Source: Luzula sylvatica
Taxonomy: Eukaryota > Streptophyta > Magnoliopsida > Poales > Juncaceae
Assembly (NCBI GenBank): GCA_946800325.1
Contig: OX326957.1
Span: forward strand, 23,437,554-23,501,553
Length of the DNA: 64,000 nt
Direction of reading: 5' to 3'
Shown: positions 1 through 10,528 of the stretch, in pieces
Numbering within the stretch: the stretch's first letter is position 1
How the letters are laid out: the number at the start of each line of letters is the position of its first letter
The notes under the pieces: generated by a model
Seen by the model: the letters and a program-made list of their open reading frames with translations, nothing else
Database searches by the model: none
Told to the model about the DNA's origin: nothing
Translations under genes and position numbers: made by a program

Positions 1-777
1 TAGGTGTTTTCTTTCCTTTCTTGTAATTCTTGTAGTTTTAATTGAATTGGATTTGTGTAAAGAATTCGTGGTTTAATGAATCTCTTTCTTTGCTCTAAAT
101 CTTTGTTTCTTGACTCGATCTTTTGCTCTCTTTTTGTTCTTTTGTTGCTCTCTTTTTAAATGCACTTTGGTCCTTAATTAAGATATTAAACAATCTCTGA
201 TCAAATCTTAATTCAAATCATCAAATAAAACAATAAACCTGAAATCCAGTAAATATTCCGTTGTAACGGAACCAAGTTGCGTTACAACGGACTAGACGGT
301 TTGTACCTCATTTTCAGTTGGTTAGAACTCCGTTGTAACGTACCTATAGTTCCGTTGTAACGGACAAGTCATAATTTCTACTCAAAAGGATCAATACAAG
401 TACGTTGTAACGGAGATAGTAGTCCGTTGTAACGGATTAACCAATCCGTTGCAACGCTGCCTTTGTCCGTTATAACGGACTACCACTTCCATTGCAACGG
501 AATTTCCTCCGTTGTAATGGGCCTTCATATCAATCCTTGCATTAACAATTGCCCTAATCTCCGTTGTAACGGACTCACTATTCCGTTATAACGGACTACC
601 TTCTGTGATTCATTCTTGTTAATTCTTGCCTAGTTTTGATTAAATCTTTGACGCAATTTCTCCCCGTGGAACAAATCTATACATTTGCCACTGTACAAAG
701 ATATATTACAAATTTTGTTGATTGTTCGGGGTTTTAACACAACGACATATTAAAACACGCCAAAATCCCGCTCATCA
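1..777 (+). repeat. 5' LTR (3' part only) of the gypsy-derived element
   Basis: This matches 5257-5985 nearly base for base and ends ...CTCATCA directly before the primer-binding site. About 955 bp of the LTR lie upstream of the window, judged from the 3' copy. It holds twelve short palindromes of the TCCGTTGTAACGGA type. Relative to the 3' LTR it keeps about 30 extra bases near 655-690 and one extra palindrome near 488-520. Confidence 0.93.
255..598. repeat. Array of 12 CCGTT-NN-AACGG palindromes (5' LTR)
   Basis: About twelve 14-16 bp near-palindromes based on TCCGTTGTAACGGA or TCCGTTATAACGGA lie near 257, 277, 332, 352, 402, 421, 446, 466, 488, 509, 560 and 581, separated by 5-40 bp of unrelated sequence. 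The TA-centred version is a perfect palindrome. Each unit has two AACGG cores in opposite orientation. AACGG is the core of plant MSA elements bound by three-repeat MYB factors. Function in this LTR is inference. Confidence 0.9.
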
Positions 778-779
778 AA

Positions 780-797
780 TGGCGCCGCTGCCGGGGA
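780..797 (+). other. Primer-binding site of the gypsy-derived element
   Basis: TGGCGCCGCTGCCGGGGA begins two bases after the LTR end. This is the form of PBS seen in plant Tat/Athila/Ogre-type Ty3/gypsy elements, complementary to a tRNA whose 3' end reads ...CGGCGCCA. The exact tRNA was not checked. Confidence 0.8.
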
Positions 798-933
798 GTA
801 ATGTTGAAGTCAAATTTTGAATCAAACTTGCAATCTCGAGTGATATTTTTAATAGAGTTGGTATTTTTGAACTTGATATTTCAACTAATTTTGAAAATTT
901 TCTATTCTTGCAAGGTACACGGAGTAGAGCAAG

Positions 934-1347
934 ATGAATCATCAAGAAAGACCAAAAACTTTTGGAGAATTTCTAACTCAAGAACAACCTCCAAGAAGAT
1001 ATCCAAAACACATGACGCTTAAAGAAATGATCGATCAAGATATCGAAGAATGGGAAGAAAGAAAAGAATACGAAGCTCGAAGAAGGCTCGGTTGGCTCTC
1101 ATGTTCCACCTCAAACCAATACGATGAATCACACACCGAGACCCTTTGTCAAGATCCCATCTACGAATCTCGCCAATACGAAAACAAATCCCCATGGGGT
1201 TATGAGACACAATCCTATACCGAAACCGCAAATAATTACTCAGACCCCATATACGAACCTTCTCAAAATGAACTCGAATTTCAACATGAATTTGAGTACC
1301 AAGATCATCCATTTCAATCCCATAACGAAGTCCAACCCAAGAATTAA
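934..1347 (+). CDS. Gag-region ORF remnant of the gypsy-derived element
   Basis: A 137-residue ORF about 155 bp after the PBS. It is hydrophilic, with an acidic/basic segment near residues 28-50 (KEMIDQDIEEWEERKEYE) and repeats rich in Tyr, Glu and Gln after that (DPIYES, DPIYEP). There is no zinc knuckle and no capsid motif I can recognise. Its position suggests the N-terminal part of a gag leader ORF. Just downstream (1380-1500) the DNA repeats 'AACAAGAATTGAA'-like units, and the next ORF is out of phase. It could be a remnant or a short functional peptide of a non-autonomous family. Confidence 0.4.
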   Translation: MNHQERPKTFGEFLTQEQPPRRYPKHMTLKEMIDQDIEEWEERKEYEARRRLGWLSCSTSNQYDESHTETLCQDPIYESRQYENKSPWGYETQSYTETANNYSDPIYEPSQNELEFQHEFEYQDHPFQSHNEVQPKN

Positions 1348-1556
1348 AACGAATGATGGAGGAGATGATGTTGATGATGACATCAATGAAACAAGAATTG
1401 AAGCAAGAAATAAAGCAAGAAATGGGGGGGGTGGGGGTAAGTATAAACATGGACTCTTGGAAACAAGAATTTAAACAAGAATTGAAACAAGAAATGCACA
1501 ATACCTCCTAACGACTCGAAAATATTCAATCTTCCATAAACGATCTAGATCAAAGA

Positions 1557-2087
1557 TTGACTCGTCTCGAGTTAGAATATTCAAACGAGGAGAACGTGGA
1601 GATTGAAAACGACAATAGTTCAAGTATGGGGGGATTCGATGAAAATGTTGGAACGAGAACGACAATTCAAGAAGAAAAGGTGTCAAGTGGTTCAACTCTC
1701 CAAAAAACGGTTCAACTCACTCCAATCAATGAAAACGAGCAAGAAGAGAAATCTACAATTCTCCAAGGTGAATTCTTTCCATATATCATCAATTTAAATT
1801 CAATTAAGAACTATGATGCTTCTCATGATAGAATTTCACCTTGTGTAGATTTATCAAGGAAATCAAATACAATCGAGACACTCACGCCTCTCACAACTCC
1901 TCTTCATCAAACTCCAAGCGATGAAGCATTTCGAAAAATCCGAAGCGTAAATATACTTTCGACATATGCAAAACGAGTGATACAAGCGCCGAATTCTCTC
2001 ATCTCGAACATCTCAAAGGGAGTATTTCGAGGCGGTCGAAAAGTAGCGATCCATGTGAGCGCTTCGTTTAACTTTGAAGGAGGATAA
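1557..2087 (+). CDS. Second gag-like ORF of the gypsy-derived element
   Basis: A 176-residue ORF. Upstream in-frame sequence hints at a short coiled segment (LDQRLTRLELEY). It is rich in Ser, Thr, Asn and Glu, with no membrane segment and no known catalytic motif. The 3' end merges into a region (2090-2200) that resembles a retroelement polyprotein in short stretches but is broken by stops. I read it as decayed gag/linker sequence and cannot assign a domain. Confidence 0.35.
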   Translation: MTRLELEYSNEENVEIENDNSSSMGGFDENVGTRTTIQEEKVSSGSTLQKTVQLTPINENEQEEKSTILQGEFFPYIINLNSIKNYDASHDRISPCVDLSRKSNTIETLTPLTTPLHQTPSDEAFRKIRSVNILSTYAKRVIQAPNSLISNISKGVFRGGRKVAIHVSASFNFEGG

Positions 2088-2466
2088 CATCGGCATGGTC
2101 GAGCTCGAGACCATAAACGAGAGCGCTAGCGAGGGAGGCAAACCCTTGTACCAACGGTGCAAGGACTACATGCTAAAGCTCAATTGGTACATTCCAAGAT
2201 AAATCAAGAATTCCGATTCTCCATCGCATCCAAAGGTTTATGCTTTACATTCTCTATCATTACAAGCTAACCTTGTTTCGAATTTTTGAATATGCCACTC
2301 TTTAGTGAGCAATGAAATAATATTAGGCCATCTAATCTCAAGAAAGGAAAGGAAGTCGATAAGGCGAAAATCAATGTGATCAAGATGCTTACCTCTCCAA
2401 GATTGGCAAATGATGCGTTTCCTTCGAATCTCCTAGATCAACCTCCACGAATTCCCGAGCAAATAA

Positions 2467-2793
2467 TTGCAAAGGTGTGACCAAGACACGAGAAACGCGA
2501 CAAGATGGTTGGAGGCAACACCGGCAAAGGATGCGAATTCGAAATCGGTCATCGAGACGTTCAACTCCAAAAGGAAGCAAATGTCGCGTTGGATCGACCC
2601 ATTTGTAGTGACCAATGTCACACCATTTGTAGTTGTGAAGATTCAAAGCGACAAAACGAATGAAGCGTTCAAGATGAATGGCAAACGCATCGAGCATATG
2701 CAAAATTCGAAACAAGATGGATGGAGAATCAACAAGTCGAAGACGATCAAGCACCACGCATCAAAGGTTGTATCTCTCCTTAACTTCTTTTAA
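2467..2793 (+). pseudogene. Remnant of the pol C-terminal tail (post-integrase)
   Basis: Translation of 2560-2700 gives SRWIDPFVVTNV, then VVVKIQSDKTNEAFKMNGKR. Tat/Athila-type polyproteins end in the same pattern (SRW.GP..V..V.P.GAVE.......F.VNG.R). It lies where a pol C-terminus should be, upstream of the 3' spacer and 3' LTR. The catalytic parts of pol are absent, so this marks the right breakpoint of a deletion that removed RT, RNase H and most of integrase. Not a functional protein. Confidence 0.6.
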
Positions 2794-3404
2794 TTTTTCT
2801 TTATATTATCGCTTGAGGACAAGCGAAGGAATAAGTATGGGGGGGGGGGGTATACACACGATCTTTGATAAAATAAAAAAATTTGAAACGAAAAAATCCC
2901 TTTTAAAGAAGAAAAAAATAATTTTTTTTTTATGAATTGTTGAGCATTGAAATTACGCAAGCCAGAGATTTTGTGCATTTTAAGGTTTTTCTCCACCTCA
3001 TTGAATAAATCATCGATTTTCAAACAAATTTTCACCGAACCACCATCATTTTACTCTCAAATTTGAAATTTTCACAAATTATTTGAAGGAATTGATTGAG
3101 ATCTTGAAGAGATTCTTTTGGGGATTCAAACCCTAATCAATGAGTTCACAAATTACTGAGTTTTTGACAATTTGATCAATCCTCGATTTACATGACACAC
3201 CATTTCAATAAATAAACCCATTTTGAACTTGGAATTTCTAAAAAGTTTTGTTTGAACCAATTTAGTAAGTTTTGCTTGAATCTAAAATTTGACCATTTGC
3301 ACTTAAGGAGCTCGACCGTTCATGTGGATTCGAAATTACACTAACGAGAACCAATTTGCGCTCAAAGCTTGATTCGATGAGCTCATGCACCTCGATTAAG
3401 TAAT

Positions 3405-3680
3405 GAGTGGTGTGAGTCATGACCACTTGTTGGCTAAAGGGGTGCATGAGTCGTAGCAAACCAAAGTAGCCGGTTCTTGGTGTGAGTCATGATCAAGAGT
3501 CGATGCGAAAAAGTTTTCTACAATCACGGATTAAAGCGCTTTCGATTGCCGAGTCCGTGCGATTGATTAAGTAATGAGTGGTGTGAGTCATGACCACTTA
3601 TTGGCTAAAGATTGCGCGGATCCATGGGGTTTTACTAAGTAATGAGTGGTGCGAGTCATGACCACTTGTTATCCCAAAGG
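3405..3680. repeat. Dispersed hairpin repeats with TGAGTCA
   Basis: Three copies of AGTGGTGTGAGTCATGACCACT (or one-base variants) lie near 3414, 3577 and 3642. A fourth, partial TGTGAGTCATGATC is near 3481. The arms AGTGGT and ACCACT are complementary, and each unit carries TGAGTCA, the GCN4/AP-1-type bZIP core. Flanks ('TAAGTAATG...TTGGCTAAAG') are also repeated. This is the 3' non-coding spacer of the gypsy-derived element. Confidence 0.75.
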
Positions 3681-3711
3681 ACACACATTGGGACCATCGA
3701 AAGCAACAACG

Positions 3712-3802
3712 AACAAAAGAAAAGAAATAAAAAGAATAAAAGAAAAGAAATAAAAAGAATGAAAAGAAAGAAAAGGAGTTCAAAAAAAAAAAAAAAAAAT
3801 CG
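3712..3802 (+). repeat. A/G-rich purine tract
   Basis: Low-complexity AAAAGAAATAAAAAGAAT units repeated in tandem and ending in a run of about 18 A. The ORFs crossing it are artefacts of composition. Confidence 0.8.
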
Positions 3803-4235
3803 AGCGCAAGTTGGGAAAATTTAGTAGAATTCGAAGATGAACTAAGTACTAACGTACCGAACGGTTTAAAAGTGTCAAATTACATTTAAGAAACGATTTT
3901 TGCAAAATGGAAAAATTGGTTTTCATTAATGCTTTTTCATGATAATCCTTGTGAATTGTGGAGTGAAAAGAATTGAATGATGGTGTTTAATCATCTTTTT
4001 CGGTTGAGATCATTTGCTCTAGTTAACTCTTCGAATTTGTGTAATTCATTGAAAATAGATTCTAATATAACTCAAACTTATCTCTTTCAATATTAGTGAT
4101 TAAGATAAGAGTGAACAATTATCTTGTGAGAATTGAGTTTTGAAATCGATGAATACATTTTCAATAAAATCTTATACATGCATCTCTCTCTTTGTGCTTG
4201 ATTTTATGCTCATCATGATCGAGGACGATCAAGGG

Positions 4236-4253
4236 TTTAAGTATGGGGGTATT
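4236..4253 (+). other. Polypurine-like tract of the gypsy-derived element
   Basis: AAGTATGGGGGTATT stands directly before the TG that opens the 3' LTR. Similar 'AAGTATGGGGGG' tracts recur at 1623 and 2834 inside the element, so it may carry accessory purine tracts. Confidence 0.6.
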
Positions 4254-4615
4254 TGATAAGAGGAAAAATAAAGCACATTTTTGATATCTAATTTGGGGAT
4301 TTTAGCCCTTTTGAATCACAACTTTATATATACAATTGTTCATATTTGAGATAACAAGAATATTTCTTCACTAAGTGTGTTTTATTGCTTAATTATAGGT
4401 TTAAGGGGGAAATTCTCGGCAATCCAAGAGTGTAGTTGCCTTCGTCTCCTCGCGCCGTTAAAATTGATATATCATACCGACCAATTCGGTACACGTGTGA
4501 AAGAGAAGGCAAATAATCATCAACATAAGAGATTGCACCAAACTCTACTCGAAAACCACTCACACAATTGCCACTCTCTACAGCCCCACCTACCTCACCT
4601 ACCACCCCCAACTAC

Positions 4616-4779
4616 CCTCAATCCTCTCACCCATCTCTCGGCCATTGGGAGAGCCCCAATGACACTATAAATAAGACCCCAATGCCTATGGGCCTATCCT
4701 CAATCCTCTCACCCATCTCTCGGCCAATGGAAAAGCCCCAATGACACTATAAATAAGACCCCAATGGCTATGGGCAGCC
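4616..4779 (+). promoter_or_regulatory. Tandemly duplicated LTR core promoter
   Basis: Two direct copies with an 82-bp period each contain CTCTCGGCCA(A/T)TGG, then AGCCCCAATGACAC, then TATAAATA (4666-4673 and 4748-4755). The CCAAT-like block and TATA box keep the same spacing in both. Transcription from U3 toward the CT-rich stretch downstream is inferred. Confidence 0.75.
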
Positions 4780-4806
4780 TCTCCCCCGCTCTTCGGAGCA
4801 CTTTTG

Positions 4807-4807
<1 letters not shown>

Positions 4808-4873
<66 letters not shown>
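4808..4873 (+). repeat. (CT)n microsatellite in LTR
   Basis: Two CT runs split by CCCTCCC, just after the second TATA box, in the expected 5' leader of the retroelement transcript. Confidence 0.95.
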
Positions 4874-4875
<2 letters not shown>

Positions 4876-5511
4876 GCAAGTCCAAGAATCTTCAAGAACA
4901 CGCAAGAATTGCAAGATCGAACGATAATTCTCTAAGATCGAGCACCGAATAGAAGCTCACTTCATTCGGTGAATTGGTCTACACTTCGACGAAGATCGAG
5001 TTGTGGGGGTTTGGTTGGAGCTTACTTCATTCAAATCCGTGCAAGCAAGGAGTCGAGCTTACTCTAAATTGATTGGGAGCTTTCTTCCAATTGATACCTT
5101 GCGAATCTCGAGTCCACTCAACCGGTACGGAGGTTACTTCGATTGGCGAGTGGATTGGTACGAAAGGAACACGTTGTGCGAGGCGTCTAGCTCACTAGCA
5201 TCTCAAAGCAATGAAGAAGACATCCAAGACGAGACTCGAAGCTTTCTTCATCTCTCTAGGTGTTTTCTTTCCTTTCTTGTAATTCTTGTAGTTTTAATTG
5301 AATTGGATTTGTGTAAAGAATTCGTGGTTTAATGAATCTCTTTCTTTGCTGTAAATCTTTGTTTCTGACTCGATCTTTTGATCTCTTTTTGTTCTTTTGT
5401 TGCTCTCTTTTTAAATGCACTTTGGTCCTTAATTAAGATATTAAACAATCTCTGATCACATCTTAATTCAAATCATCAAATAAAACAATAAACCTGAAAT
5501 CCAGTAAATAT

Positions 5512-5834
5512 TCCGTTATAATGGAACCAAGTTGCGTTACAACGGACTAGACGGTTTGTACCTCATTTTCAGTTGGTTAGAACTCCGTTGTAACGTACCT
5601 ATAGTTCCGTTGTAACGGACAAGTCAGAATTTCTACTCAAAAGGATCAATACAAGTACATTGTAACGGAGATAGTAGTCCGTTGTAACGGATTAACCAAT
5701 CCGTTGCAACGCTGCCTTTGTCCGTTATAACGGACTACCAAATTCCGTTGCAACGGACCTTCATATCAATCCTTGCGTTAACAATTGCCCTAATCTCCGT
5801 TGTAACGGACTCACTATTCCGTTATAACGAACTA
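5512..5834. repeat. Array of 11 CCGTT-NN-AACGG palindromes (3' LTR)
   Basis: This is the counterpart of the 5' LTR array. One unit pair (ATTGCAACGGAATTTCC...GTAATGG in the 5' copy) is reduced to a single TTCCGTTGCAACGGAC near 5743, as expected from unequal exchange or slippage between units. Several units differ by one base between LTRs (for example TAATGG against TAACGG near 5513). Confidence 0.88.
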
Positions 5835-6189
5835 CCTTCTGTGATTCATTCTTGTTAATTCTTGCCTAGTTTTGATTAAATCTTTGATGCAATTGCCACT
5901 GTACAAACATAGATTAGAAATTTTGTTGATTGTTCGGGGTTTTAACACGACGACATATTAAAACACGCCAAAATCCCGCTCATCAGAGATGCGATGTAAA
6001 TTTGAATTGGAGATACTTGGAGTATCCGGGGAATCCAAAGCATAGAGATGCGCGGATGTCGTTGTAATTCAATGGCGGGATCGAAAGAAATAAATGTCTA
6101 AGGGTATTTTGGGAACATATTTACCAAACAGAAAGTTCGGACAAGGAGTTATTCAAACTAAAGATTCAAAGAAAGGTGAAATTCGAGGA

Positions 6190-6290
6190 GGATTAAACCT
6201 AGAAGTTGATTACTTCTTTTGGCATTATTGTCTTGACCATATGAACGAGACACGTGTCACTAGATTCCATTAGATGGATTGTTAGACTCA
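6190..6290 (+). pseudogene. GAG-pre-integrase remnant of copia A
   Basis: Translation around 6217 gives FWHYCLDHMNETRVTRF, matching the copia motif LWH.RLGHI...R. The conserved RLGH is altered to CLDH. Copia B carries the same motif in better shape at 21278. The downstream integrase core is not readable. Confidence 0.65.
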
Positions 6291-7126
6291 TTCGAATTTG
6301 ATTCGATTGATTAACGCGATACTGAATTATAAGGCAAGACGACAAAGGGCATCATTCTCCAAAGATTAGAGAAAGATCCAACGAATTATTGAAAATTATA
6401 TTAATATGTAAATGGTCCGATAAGTTTCGAGGCAAGAGGAGGCTATCGGTATTTTGTTATGTTTCGGACGATTGAAGTAGATTCGGTAATATCTATTTAA
6501 TGTGTGCCGAAACAGAAACTTTTTTTAAGGTTCAAAGAGTTTCTAAAACGAAATACGAAATCGACTTAGCAAGAAAATCAAAGCCCATCGATGAGATCGA
6601 GGAGGTGAGTATTTGAGCTAAGCCCTTCGATAGGACCGAGAAGGCGATATTTGAGTTTTGAATATTGATGATCATTTATAATTGTGGAATCGTTTCACAA
6701 TTACCTTCACCCGGAACATTGAGATGTGTCAGAAAGGAAGAAATGAACGCATGTTGGACATGATTCAGTAAATGATAAATCAAATGGATCTCCCAAAAAC
6801 ATTTTGGGGATATACCTTTTAAGACTACGGAACTAATGATGCATATAAGATATGGACCATAAACCTTATAATCGGTACAAAAGACGCCATAAAATATATG
6901 GATCGGAACGGTTCCGAAGTTGTCATTTGTGTAGATTTGAGGATGTGAGTGTATTTCAAAATTTATTTTCGAATAAAACTCAATCTCAAATCTGGAATTG
7001 TTCGTTTATATTATATCCTTAAGGAAACTAAAGGATATTAATTCTAACGTCCCGACGAAAATGAGATTTTCGTAGCTCGAAGAGATGACTTCTTGGAGGA
7101 GGACTATATACGCATAAGTTTAGAAC

Positions 7127-8603
7127 TTGATGTCATTTAGTGGGAGTAGAATAAATCTCGAAAGAGTTCGAGATTTTAAAATGAACATTGAACCGATGAA
7201 CATTGACCTGATTCCGTCAATTGTTGAGGATCCGGAGTCAAGTACACAAGGCGCGATTCGTAGATCGGCTAGGACTATCGTAAAGAGCAGGATACGATAT
7301 GGTTTTATCGTGGCAAATGACGATGAAGTCAAACTCATAGATGATGAGTCGGCGTCTTATCGCGAGGCTATGAAAAGCGAGTATTCCAAAAGTGGCATAT
7401 GGCCAGGAAATCCGAGATTAAATCCATGTATGATAATCAAGTTCGGAACTTGATTGATCCACCTCCCGAGGTAAGACCCGTGGGATGCAAGTGGGTTTTC
7501 CAGGTGAAAACCGACATGGATAGGAATTTGCATATATACAAAGCGAGGTTTGTAGTGAAAAGTTTCAATCATTTCATAGTTGAACTATGAAGAAACGATT
7601 TCGCATGTTGTCATAGTTCACATTCTCGAAATTCTGCTTATCATGGTCGCGTATTATGACAATGTGATGTGGCAAAAGGGATGTCAAAACCGAATTTGTT
7701 AATAGAAATTGTATTAAAGGATGTGTAATGGATACAACCTGACAGCTTTACTATCCATATAATGGATTAGAAAAGTTTTTCAAAATAGGAATATTCATTT
7801 TAACGAAGTTATAAATAGTTATAACATTGTCAGAACGAATGAAAACTTTGTGTACACATGAAAGTTAGTGGAAGCCGCATTGTATTTCTGGTTATATATG
7901 TAGACGTCATCTTGATCATAGGAAATGACATTCTGATGCTTACGAATGTTAAGAAATATTTAAAGACTTGTTTCTTTATGAAAAATTTGGGCGAGGGCGC
8001 CTATATTTTAGGCGCGAGGATTTATAGAAATAGATCCAAGAAGTTACTCGGCTCGAGTCAAAGCACGTACATCGACAAATATTGAAACTTTTTTCAATGC
8101 ATGATTCGAAGAAAGGTTTTCTTCCGATGTCGAGTGGCATATCGTATTATAAAGCTCAATGTCCGACATCGAGCAAGGATAAGAATGCGATGAGTATTGT
8201 TTCTACACTTCGGCGGTTGGATCAATTATGTATGCCATGATTTGTACACGCCCGGATTTGTCATATGCATTGAGCGTCATTTCACGTTACCAATCAAATC
8301 CGGGGGATATGCATTGGATCGCGGTTAAATACATCCTTAAGTACTTGCGAAGCACTAAGGATGAAAGATCTAATTTATGGTGGAAAGACATCCGGGTTGG
8401 TTATAAATAGTTATACCAACGCCAGTTTCCAAACATGTGTCGATGACTTTCGATCACAAAGAGGATACATGTTTTGTCTAAATGGTGGAGTGGTAGTATG
8501 GAAGAGTTCCAAACAACCCACGATAGCAGACTCTAAAATTGAATCGGAGTATATTGCAGCTTTCGAAGCAGCAAAGGATGTGGTATGGATCAAGGATACT
8601 TGA
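7127..8603 (+). pseudogene. Copia A reverse transcriptase/RNase H remnant
   Basis: Copia order is retained across several frames. The integrase-RT linker (RRSARTIVK, 7127-7453) is followed by the RT start with PVGCKWVFQVKTDMD and YKARFVVK (7399-7590). Next comes the RT active-site region (7858-8085), where the usual YVDD reads YVDV, and MKNLGEGAYILG. RNase H follows with TRPDLSYALSVISRYQSNPG (8228-8410) and SQRGYMFCLNGG..VWKSSKQ (8361-8603). Stops and frame changes separate these, and the catalytic Asp pair is damaged. Confidence 0.85.
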
Positions 8604-9986
8604 CCGTACTCGAGGTAGCCACAAGATATCGAATTTATGGTTGTATATTGCGTGACACGCAATAGTACGAGCCACAAATGTCGAGATCATAAACACTTCT
8701 AGCCAATACTCAGAAAATTTCACTTGATCCATGAAATTTTGGAATGAAAGGTTGTGATCTTTGAAAAGATTGATACTAACATCAATGTTGCGGACCCGTT
8801 TACTAATCTACTCTCGTAAGTGAAGCATGATTAATATGCGAAAGCTATAGGTTTGAGATACCTAGAGGAGGATGCGAGATAGTTAGTTATCTAAAACGAT
8901 AGTTTCGTGGAATGAGATTAGTCGTATGATAGTAGTAAACATTGTATCACCCCAAACTTATCTTATATTAAAGCAATTTCGAGATTTTAAAATTTTCTCA
9001 TTTGCATTTACCTTATATGAAAACTGTGTGCCGATTGTGTAATATGATTACATGAACCCTGATTTGAGCTTGTGAGGACGTCGGCAAAATTGATGATTAT
9101 GTGCAGCAAAACCGTCACACCTAAAATTTCATTTCTAAAAATCCCTAGTCGCGGGTCCGTTTGTTTAAGAGAGAAGCATTTCTATTATCGAATAATAGAC
9201 TGAACGCTTTTTGCTAATCATAGGACAAGGTGTTTATCTAATCGGGAACGTAGATATATGCTAGGTGAACTTGGATATGACCAAAGCCGCGAGACCATGA
9301 CATGGTTTAGGCATTATAGATGGACTTGCGACGAATAGGGTATTATGTTCTTCACACTTGAGGAGTTCATTGATTGCGTTACGTGCGTAACACAATGTTT
9401 TGATATGACCTTACACCTTCCGTAACAAGGGGCCAAAACGGTCATCATTGGGTATTGTCCGAAACACGTAATTCAATATGATCAGTCTCCAAGATAGGAA
9501 TTGTTTGTTCCGAAAGGAATATATATCTCTTAGTCGCCGCTCGATGAGTTGATTAATGAAAACTGTGGTCACAGTCAATGATATTAATGGTTAATATCGA
9601 TTGGATTTGTTAACTCAACTCAGAATTGGGGAATAAGCGTAGTTGATCAAAATATAACGATGATTATTACCATGCTTTTTTGATTAACGGATATTGCAAA
9701 CAAGGTAACTAATAACCTCTATACGAGATAGGCATAATGATCACAATAATTTTTCGTTTTAACATGGGTAGCCATGTTGGAGTGACTAGATCCTGCTCAT
9801 GGGCTTGTAGGGCTTTGGAAACAGCCTACTTCCATTGTTAAACGAACATACACGGTCACACAACGAGTCGTACTATGTCGGGTTTGATTGCAAGTATTGG
9901 CACATAGGATGTGCATGGCTTAGTGTATTTGATAAGCGGGATATATTCTCTATGATCATGTATATTGGATAAACTGAGTGAGAGAC

Positions 9987-10477
9987 TGAAGGAAATACAG
10001 TTTTGGATCAACGCTAAAATGGTACGTACAAGGACAAACGAACGTACACGTTCGTGGGCATAAGAAACAGATTTAATAAAACTAGCATAACTTTCAGATA
10101 ACGACTCCAATTTGAATGGTTCAAATTGGGTTAGATAAATAATGAGATTATCTAGAACTTTCATGAAGAAATATATTTCATTTGAGCGAAGTATCAGTGT
10201 CGTTTTAATGAAATACCGAAAGGGTGCGACAGTTTGACATACAGTTAGTAAAACCGTCATAAATTTCGCATTCGAACTCTAATTGGGCTAGACCAAATTG
10301 GGTTGGAAAGATAATAAAATTATCTACAAATTTCGTTAAGGTTTGAAGTTGGTTGGAATGATTTAACAATTTCGTTTCAACAGAATACTGAAAGGGTGTA
10401 TGCAGTTTTTTGTTTGAAAATGTGTATAGTAGATATACATACCTTTTGACTCATCCTTATCCTATGTAGTATATATA

Positions 10478-10528
<51 letters not shown>

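Larger units (their letters stand above)
1..5985 (+). mobile_element. Non-autonomous Ty3/gypsy-derived LTR element, 5' end outside window
   Basis: Positions 1-777 repeat at 5257-5985. The full 3' LTR runs 4254-5985 (1732 bp, TG...CA). A primer-binding site follows the 5' LTR and a G-rich purine tract precedes the 3' LTR. The internal region is only about 3.5 kb and shows no reverse transcriptase, RNase H or protease. It keeps gag-like ORFs and a tail resembling the pol C-terminus of Tat/Athila-type elements, so it is a large deletion derivative that would need enzymes in trans. The right flank starts GAGAT. A matching 5' flank would lie upstream of the window. The host DNA at 5986 onward aligns with the middle of copia B (from about 21043), so this element landed in copia A. 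Family assignment is inference from the PBS and pol tail. Confidence 0.85.
4254..5985 (+). repeat. 3' LTR of the gypsy-derived element
   Basis: The LTR opens TGATAAGAGG and closes CGCTCATCA, 1732 bp. It contains a duplicated TATA promoter (4616-4779), a CT microsatellite (4808-4873), and an array of palindromes (5512-5834). Its last 729 bp match 1-777. The differences are small substitutions, one lost palindrome unit near 5743 and a roughly 30-bp deletion near 5893. Confidence 0.93.

Noticed and set aside
255..598. CRISPR-like reading of the repeated TCCGTTGTAACGGA units
   Set aside because: Unit spacing is irregular, units are palindromic and variable, the array is duplicated in both LTRs of one element, and the genome is a plant nuclear one.
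4686..4952. Arg/Glu-repeat or Ser/Leu-repeat proteins
   Set aside because: Products of CT/GA microsatellites. The same applies to 41514-41859, 45593-45868 and 50596-50935.
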